Shown: positions 60,143 through 64,000 of the stretch, in pieces | How positions within the stretch are numbered: position 1 is the stretch's first letter | How the letters are laid out: every line of letters starts with the position of its first letter | Assembly: GCA_965657645.1 (NCBI GenBank) | Contig: CBFHOS010000003.1 | Location: 1 to 64,000 of the forward strand | DNA from: CBFHOS01 sp965657645 | GTDB lineage: Bacteria; Pseudomonadota; Alphaproteobacteria; Puniceispirillales; Puniceispirillaceae | Direction: 5' to 3' | Length of the DNA stretch: 64,000 bases | Notes under the pieces: model-generated | What the model saw: the letters and a program-made list of their open reading frames with translations, nothing else | Databases searched by the model: none | Told to the model about the DNA's origin: nothing | Program-made: the position numbers and the translations under genes

Positions 60143-60181
60143 CCCGTTTATATAACCCGTCTAAATAACCCGTCTATATAA
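60143..60181. repeat. Three 13-bp tandem repeats at the convergent gene ends
   Basis: CCCGTTTATATAA (60143-60155), CCCGTCTAAATAA (60156-60168) and CCCGTCTATATAA (60169-60181) are exact period-13 units. They lie just after the thiamine diphosphokinase stop and include the last codons of the NCS2 gene (60174-60181). They contribute the stop of NCS2 (TAG at 60174-60176). Confidence 0.75.
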
Positions 60182-61463
60182 AGGGTGTTGCTAGCCATAG
60201 GCACGCAAATACCGTGATGACCCATGTGCCAGCATTGATCTCTTCATACCGTCCGGCAATCAAGCGAATACCTACATAGGCAATGAAACCGATGGCAATG
60301 CCAGCGGCGATAGAGAAGGTCAGTGGCATCAAGACAGCCATTAACAATACCGGTAGGGCAACCGCCATATCGTCCCAATCAACCGTGCGTAGCGGTGTCA
60401 TGAAACCAGCCGCGACAAATACCAATGCTGGGGCGGTGGCAAAGGCAGGGATCGACGCAAATAGCGGTTCAAAGAATAGGCACAGCAAAAATAGCGCGGC
60501 AACGGTGAGGGCGGTCAAACCAGTGCGTCCGCCAGCCCGAATGCCAGTCGCGCTCTCCATATAGGTGGTCATGCTGGAGGTGCCGAGCAAACTGCCAACA
60601 ACGCTGGCGCCTGTATCGGCTAGGACCGCACGGTCGAGCTTTTCGATTTTGCCATCTGGTCCACGCTTGCCAGCAATCTCGGCAATGCCGGTCAATGTGC
60701 CGGTGGTGTCAAAGAAATCGAGGAAAAACAGCACAAAGACAATCGATAGAAAGCCAAAGCTGGTGACCATAGAAAAATCGAGCGAAAAGCCCGCGCTTTC
60801 CAGCGGTGGCTGGCTGGTGATACCGTTAAATTCGGACAAGCCAGTAACCCAACCGACCACGCTAAGCGCCAGAATGGTCAACAGAATGCCACCATTAAAA
60901 CCGCGCTTGGCAAATCCGGCCATGGCCATCAAGCCAAGCAACGCCAACAGCAATTCCGGCGTATTAAGAGCGCCGAGTTGGAGCAATGTGTCAGGGCTAT
61001 CAACCACTAGGCCCATGCTCTGGAGGCCAATCATCGCTAGAAACAGGCCAATGCCGGTGGTGATGCCAGCTTGCAATGACGTTGGAATGGCGCCGATAAG
61101 CCAGCTGCGAAGGCGGCTTAGTGAAAATAGCAGAAACAGGAATGACGCGATAAAGACCGCGGTCAGTGCCTGTTGCCATGTAAAACCCTGTCCTAGGACG
61201 AGGCCATAGGCAAAATAGGCGTTAAGACCCATGCCCGGCGCCACGGCCACAGGCCATTTCGCCCATAGACCCATGATTGCGGTACCAATCGCCGTCGCCA
61301 AAATTGTCGCGACAAAACCGGTGGCAAAGGGAATGCCCGCCTCGGCTAGAAAGATCGGATTAACGGCAACAATAAATGCCATTGTTAAGAACGTGCTGAT
61401 ACCAGCGAGAATTTCCCGTCGGAGCGAGGTATCGGACTCCGAAAGGCCAAAGAACTTGTCCAT
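60174..61463 (-). CDS. NCS2-family purine permease, AzgA-like
   Basis: The ATG at 61463 gives 429 residues; a GTG at 61475 would add four. The protein has about 12-14 helices and AzgA/PurP features: REILAGISTFLTMAFIVAVNP near the start, PVAVAPGMGLNAYFAYG, VLFFLDFFDTTGTLTGIAE and SSMTTYMESATGIRAGGRTGL, where proton-coupled guanine or hypoxanthine/adenine carriers bind substrate. Xanthine/uracil carriers of the same superfamily differ in these motifs. It should import a purine base. A divergent BioY gene lies across a 224-bp gap, probably coincidental. Confidence 0.9.
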   Translation of the reverse strand: MDKFFGLSESDTSLRREILAGISTFLTMAFIVAVNPIFLAEAGIPFATGFVATILATAIGTAIMGLWAKWPVAVAPGMGLNAYFAYGLVLGQGFTWQQALTAVFIASFLFLLFSLSRLRSWLIGAIPTSLQAGITTGIGLFLAMIGLQSMGLVVDSPDTLLQLGALNTPELLLALLGLMAMAGFAKRGFNGGILLTILALSVVGWVTGLSEFNGITSQPPLESAGFSLDFSMVTSFGFLSIVFVLFFLDFFDTTGTLTGIAEIAGKRGPDGKIEKLDRAVLADTGASVVGSLLGTSSMTTYMESATGIRAGGRTGLTALTVAALFLLCLFFEPLFASIPAFATAPALVFVAAGFMTPLRTVDWDDMAVALPVLLMAVLMPLTFSIAAGIAIGFIAYVGIRLIAGRYEEINAGTWVITVFACLWLATPFI

Positions 61464-61492
61464 GAGACTATCCACAAATTGTTACAGGGTTA

Positions 61493-61519
61493 CGGCTGGT
61501 CTAACAGCCGCTGTTTTTT
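61493..61519 (+). terminator. Terminator-like hairpin between the divergent NCS2 and BioY genes
   Basis: CGGCTG and CAGCCG form a perfect 6-bp stem around GTCTAA, followed by CTG and six Ts (61514-61519). It reads as a rho-independent terminator on the plus strand, although no plus-strand gene precedes it. It may stop antisense transcription from the BioY side or form part of a leader. Confidence 0.4.
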
Positions 61520-61603
61520 AAACTGCACGACTGTATTAGGCCCAAGCAGGGGGGCAAGGCAACCATGTTATGCGGTTATCAACACCACCATGTATGGTTT
61601 TCC

Positions 61604-61631
61604 TTGGCATTATGCATTCAGGTCCTATACT
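61604..61631 (+). promoter_or_regulatory. Predicted BioY promoter
   Basis: TTGGCA at 61604-61609 and TATACT at 61626-61631 each match the sigma-70 consensus in five of six positions and are separated by 16 bp. They lie 57 bp upstream of the chosen BioY ATG. No BioR-type palindrome is visible near by. Confidence 0.5.
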
Positions 61632-61687
61632 GACGGTCGCTTTTGAAATCACAAAAATACATCACAGAAACACAAAGGGATCTATCA

Positions 61688-62326
61688 ATGCAGGCGCCAT
61701 CATCACCTAATTCAGGACCTCTCAACACAGCAGAGCGTTACGCAACTTTGGTGAGTGCGGTTATGCCGCAAGGCGCCGCTGGCGATCTGATGCGGATCTG
61801 GCTGACGCGCCTTGTGCTTGTCGTGGCGGGCTCGGCTTTGCTAGCGGTTTCGGCGCAATTCAAAATTCCTCTTTATCCTGTGCCAGTAACCGGCCAGACA
61901 CTTGTCGTTCTATTGATCGGGATGACCTATGGACCACGTCTTGGCGGTGCGACTGTCATTGCGTATTTGGCGCAGGGGCTTGTTGGTCTGCCGGTTTTTG
62001 CGGCTGGTGGCTCTGGTGTGCTAACGCTATTGGGACCAACCGGCGGTTATCTTGCTGGCTTTTTGGTGGCGGCCATTGCGATGGGCATGCTCGCAGAGCG
62101 CGGCATGGGTCGCGGCATCATTTCAACATTCTTGGCGATGATGATCGGTACAGCCCTGATTTATGTTTGCGGTGTGGTGTGGCTCAGTAATTTTGTCGGC
62201 GGTATTCCACAGGCGCTGCAGCTTGGCCTAGTCCCGTTCATCTATGGCGATTTGTTAAAGATGGTCGTGGCGGCTGGTTTGATGCCAGCGGCATGGGCAA
62301 TCATCCGCAAATTCGAGGGTAAATAA
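61688..62326 (+). CDS. bioY: Biotin transporter substrate-binding protein BioY
   Basis: The ATG at 61688, with an AAGGGAT site upstream, gives 212 residues; upstream in-frame TTG (61643) is not preferred. BioY is the membrane S component of the ECF biotin importer. Six helices are visible, starting ARLVLVVAGSALLAVSAQFKI with the family motif PVPVTGQTLVVLLIGMTYGPRLG, and LGPTGGYLAGFLVAA. The end DLLKMVVAAGLMPAAWA is typical. No energising BioM/BioN genes lie beside it; many alphaproteobacterial BioY act alone or with shared modules. Confidence 0.93.
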   Translation: MQAPSSPNSGPLNTAERYATLVSAVMPQGAAGDLMRIWLTRLVLVVAGSALLAVSAQFKIPLYPVPVTGQTLVVLLIGMTYGPRLGGATVIAYLAQGLVGLPVFAAGGSGVLTLLGPTGGYLAGFLVAAIAMGMLAERGMGRGIISTFLAMMIGTALIYVCGVVWLSNFVGGIPQALQLGLVPFIYGDLLKMVVAAGLMPAAWAIIRKFEGK

Positions 62327-62361
62327 TCCCCTCGTTGCTAGCATAGGCGCGGCGGGCGCAG

Positions 62362-63300
62362 ATGCTTGATATACTTCCCACAATTAGTGCGATCCTGATG
62401 ATTGTTGTGCTTGGCCATGTGATCAAGCGCACCAATCTTCTCGATACCAGCATTTGGGATTTGATGTCACGCCTGTGCTATTGGGTGCTGTTTCCCTGCC
62501 TATTATTCAACCTCACATCCACCGCAGTACTTAGCAGTGATTTCTTAGCGCCGTTTCTGACCGCGCTATCGCTGGCGAGTGTTGGGGTGGTGGCCTTTGC
62601 CTATGCGGCGGCGAAATTTACGCGGCAGGGCGGGCCTGCCATGGCATCTCTTATCCAGGGGTCATTGCGTCATAACGGCTTTCTGGCTCTGTCTATATTG
62701 CAAGGTGTTGCCGGGATAACGGCGCTTCAAATTGGTGGTATCGGGGTCGCGTTCCTCGTGCCGATCTCTAATATTGTCGCGGTGATCGTGCATTTCATGC
62801 TGCGAGAGGGGCCGGCCGAGGCGAATATGTCGGCGGCGATCACCAAGGAAGTTGCCCGCAACCCGCTAATTGGATCGGTTTTGCTGGGCGGATTGGTTAA
62901 TGTTCTGGGTGTGCCGGTACCGCTATTTGTGTCTCAGGGCTTTGATATGTTGGGCAATGCGGCGTTGCCTTTACTGTTGCTTTGTATTGGCGCCTCACTG
63001 CATATCGCGGGATTCCGCGGACATATAAAGCCGCTAGTAATGGCCTCTATCGCAAAGGTCATTGTGTTCCCCGGATTGTTGGTCGGGTGTGGTTTGTATT
63101 TTGATGTTGGCGCGACGGCGCTGTTGGTGCTGGCCGCGATTGGTGCATCACCGACCGCGTCATCGAGCTTTGCTCTGGCCAAGGAACTAGGCGGCGATGC
63201 CGATTTGATGGCGGAGATAATATCGCTGCAAACTTTGATTGCCGCTATATCAATGCCAGCTTGGATTGTCGTCGCCCAATATTTGGCGCAAACGCTCTAG
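62362..63300 (+). CDS. AEC-family transporter (auxin efflux carrier-like)
   Basis: This 312-residue permease has ten helices of the AEC/BASS fold: TISAILMIVVLGHVIKRTNLL at the start, VGVVAFAYAAAKFTRQGGPAM, LLLLCIGASLHIAGFRGH and AIGASPTASSSFALAKELGGD near the end, which is a conserved AEC motif. Family members export malate, auxin-like acids and other organic anions, and the substrate is unknown here. It is 36 bp downstream of bioY and may be cotranscribed. Confidence 0.85.
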   Translation: MLDILPTISAILMIVVLGHVIKRTNLLDTSIWDLMSRLCYWVLFPCLLFNLTSTAVLSSDFLAPFLTALSLASVGVVAFAYAAAKFTRQGGPAMASLIQGSLRHNGFLALSILQGVAGITALQIGGIGVAFLVPISNIVAVIVHFMLREGPAEANMSAAITKEVARNPLIGSVLLGGLVNVLGVPVPLFVSQGFDMLGNAALPLLLLCIGASLHIAGFRGHIKPLVMASIAKVIVFPGLLVGCGLYFDVGATALLVLAAIGASPTASSSFALAKELGGDADLMAEIISLQTLIAAISMPAWIVVAQYLAQTL

Positions 63301-63330
63301 GCGGAGGCTGGGTACCTCTCATTGCTGGCT

Positions 63331-63618
63331 TTAGATTATGCTAAGCATCTCATTGTCATTTGCCGGATGCGCGATGTTAACGCTCGGCTCTTCCTCAAAT
63401 CCGAACATCGCATCATCTGCATCGAGCACTTCGGCCTCGCCGGTTGCCTCCATAATTTCCAGCAATTTATCTTCTGGAGAAACGTCCGCGGTGTGAAGAA
63501 TTGTGACAGCAATTACCGCGGCAATGCTGGTGGTTAATACATTTTCTTCTTGAAGCTCAGGGCGATGAAACGGAATTACATGGCATTCCGGCTGATGGTC
63601 ACGATCAGTCATTCGCAT
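63331..63618 (-). CDS. Small acidic protein, unknown function
   Basis: The 95-residue product has a GGAG site eight bases before the ATG (GGAGATTTACC), and an alternative ATG two codons later. It begins with a His-rich segment (RDHQPECHVIPFHRPE). A hydrophobic stretch TTSIAAVIAVTILHTAD (about 29-45) could be a helix, and the remainder is acidic (LLEIMEATGEAEVLDADDAMFGFEEE). No family is recognised. It converges on the AEC carrier, 30 bp away. Confidence 0.5.
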   Translation of the reverse strand: MRMTDRDHQPECHVIPFHRPELQEENVLTTSIAAVIAVTILHTADVSPEDKLLEIMEATGEAEVLDADDAMFGFEEEPSVNIAHPANDNEMLSII

Positions 63619-63661
63619 GGTAAATCTCCATTAACGGGTTGCGGACATTTAGAGGGAAGTG

Positions 63662-63744
63662 ATGGTATGGGGTGCAACATAGCCAAGGGCGCCTGTCGCG
63701 CATGTTATCAACGTCTATGTGTAAAGACAGCTGTTCCATACCAT
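63662..63744 (+). ncRNA. Nested inverted repeat, candidate structured RNA
   Basis: ATGGTATGG (63662-63670) pairs exactly with CCATACCAT (63736-63744). Inside, AACAT (63676-63680) pairs with ATGTT (63702-63706), which encloses GCGC-CTGTC-GCGC (63689-63701). The element is 83 bp in non-coding DNA and ends before a strong terminator at 63807. This suggests a small RNA or a structured leader, but no known family is recognised. Confidence 0.35.
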
Positions 63745-63806
63745 ATGTAGTGTGACCCTAAATACGGTTTGTGCAAAGCGAAAAATGACATTGACGCAAA
63801 AAAGCA

Positions 63807-63830
63807 AAAAGAGGCCCGCAGGCCTCTTTT
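63807..63830. terminator. Bidirectional terminator AAAAGAGGCC/GGCCTCTTTT
   Basis: AAAAGAGGCC-CGCA-GGCCTCTTTT is a perfect hairpin with A and T runs on both sides. It terminates the minus-strand partial gene ending at 63890 and any plus-strand transcript reaching it. A smaller hairpin (GTGGG-GCTAA-CCCAC, 63849-63863) lies beside it. Confidence 0.9.
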
Positions 63831-63889
63831 CAATTCATGCCGTATAAAGTGGGGCTAACCCACGATGTTTGGCCGTTTAGCTCTGGTCT

Positions 63890-64000
63890 CTAGTTACCAA
63901 CGCGGCGGACAAAGATCGTTCCGGCCGGCTTGTTGTTAACGTTACGCACAGTGTTTGTTGCTTGGCTAAAGATGATGGTTTCAACACCAAAAGTATCAAC
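63890..64000 (-). CDS. C-terminal part of an unrecognised protein (runs off the window)
   Basis: On the minus strand the frame is open from base 64000 to TAG at 63892-63890, giving the last 36 residues, VDTFGVETIIFSQATNTV and onward to a basic FVRRVGN end. The codon usage is coding-like and the strong terminator at 63807-63830 lies 60 bases past the stop. The Asn/Thr/Val pattern would fit a surface or periplasmic beta-rich domain, but identity cannot be assigned from this fragment. Confidence 0.7.
   Translation of the reverse strand, partial: VDTFGVETIIFSQATNTVRNVNNKPAGTIFVRRVGN

Noticed and set aside
61464..61687. BioR operator upstream of bioY
   Set aside because: No TTATA-type BioR palindrome was seen; the A+T patches are not symmetrical.
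63550..63750. Cys-rich 66-codon plus-strand frame
   Set aside because: It overlaps the minus-strand acidic protein, has no ribosome-binding site and covers the inverted-repeat element.
1..64000. Mobile elements, prophage and CRISPR
   Set aside because: No transposase, integrase or phage-like product and no regularly spaced repeat array were found; short tandem repeats are too small and local.

Overview
The window reads as chromosome of a marine alphaproteobacterium. The thrS-infC-rpmI-rplT-pheST order, divergent hydrophobic ABC peptide systems, tandem covalent-FAD/GcvT enzymes and a DmdC-like acyl-CoA dehydrogenase are what I would expect of the SAR116 (Puniceispirillum-like) group. That placement is inferred from gene content and protein style, not from a search. 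Coding density is high, intergenic DNA is clearly A+T-richer than the genes, and I saw no transposase, integrase, phage gene or CRISPR array.

Region 1 (1-11.6 kb) is informational and housekeeping: the 3' end of thrS, infC (apparently started with ATA), rpmI, rplT, pheS and pheT; then a truncated cadherin-like lipoprotein in an A+T-rich repeat-bearing gap, leuA, lepA, and a small membrane protein. Region 2 (11.8-14.4 kb) has tRNA-Ser(GGA), a decayed RpiR-regulator/Rieske-monooxygenase pair with at least three frameshifts, and an acidic LDK-repeat lipoprotein.

Region 3 (14.5-30.9 kb) is a head-to-head pair of complete dipeptide/opine-type ABC importers (solute binder, two permeases, fused double ATPase). 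The rightward one continues into a membrane di-iron desaturase/hydroxylase and a TIM-barrel isomerase. A ureohydrolase and two EamA exporters follow on the other strand. Region 4 (31.0-32.9 kb) holds a DksA-like zinc-finger protein, a beta-barrel C-terminal remnant, a spermidine-synthase-like protein and a DUF983 protein.

Region 5 (33.0-49.4 kb) is the most interesting part. An XRE-cupin regulator precedes a co-directional run of two dimethylglycine-dehydrogenase-like FAD/GcvT fusions, a non-pyrrolysine MttB-family methyltransferase, a phosphonate-monoesterase/sulfatase and a DmdC-like acyl-CoA dehydrogenase. Facing it are a FadN-type 3-hydroxyacyl-CoA dehydrogenase/enoyl-CoA hydratase, an alpha/beta hydrolase, O-acetylhomoserine sulfhydrylase and a metallo-beta-lactamase-fold hydrolase. 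Together these could demethylate a methylated ammonium or sulfonium compound into the folate C1 pool, oxidise the remaining acyl-CoA and recapture thiol sulfur; this pathway is a hypothesis.

Region 6 (49.4-64.0 kb) contains trmL, the homogentisate genes (fumarylacetoacetase, hmgA) with a divergent MarR regulator and a clear operator, a complete type I secretion apparatus without an adjacent substrate, a putative 10TM metal exporter, thiamine diphosphokinase, an NCS2 purine permease, BioY, an AEC carrier, a small acidic protein and the 3' end of an unrecognised gene.
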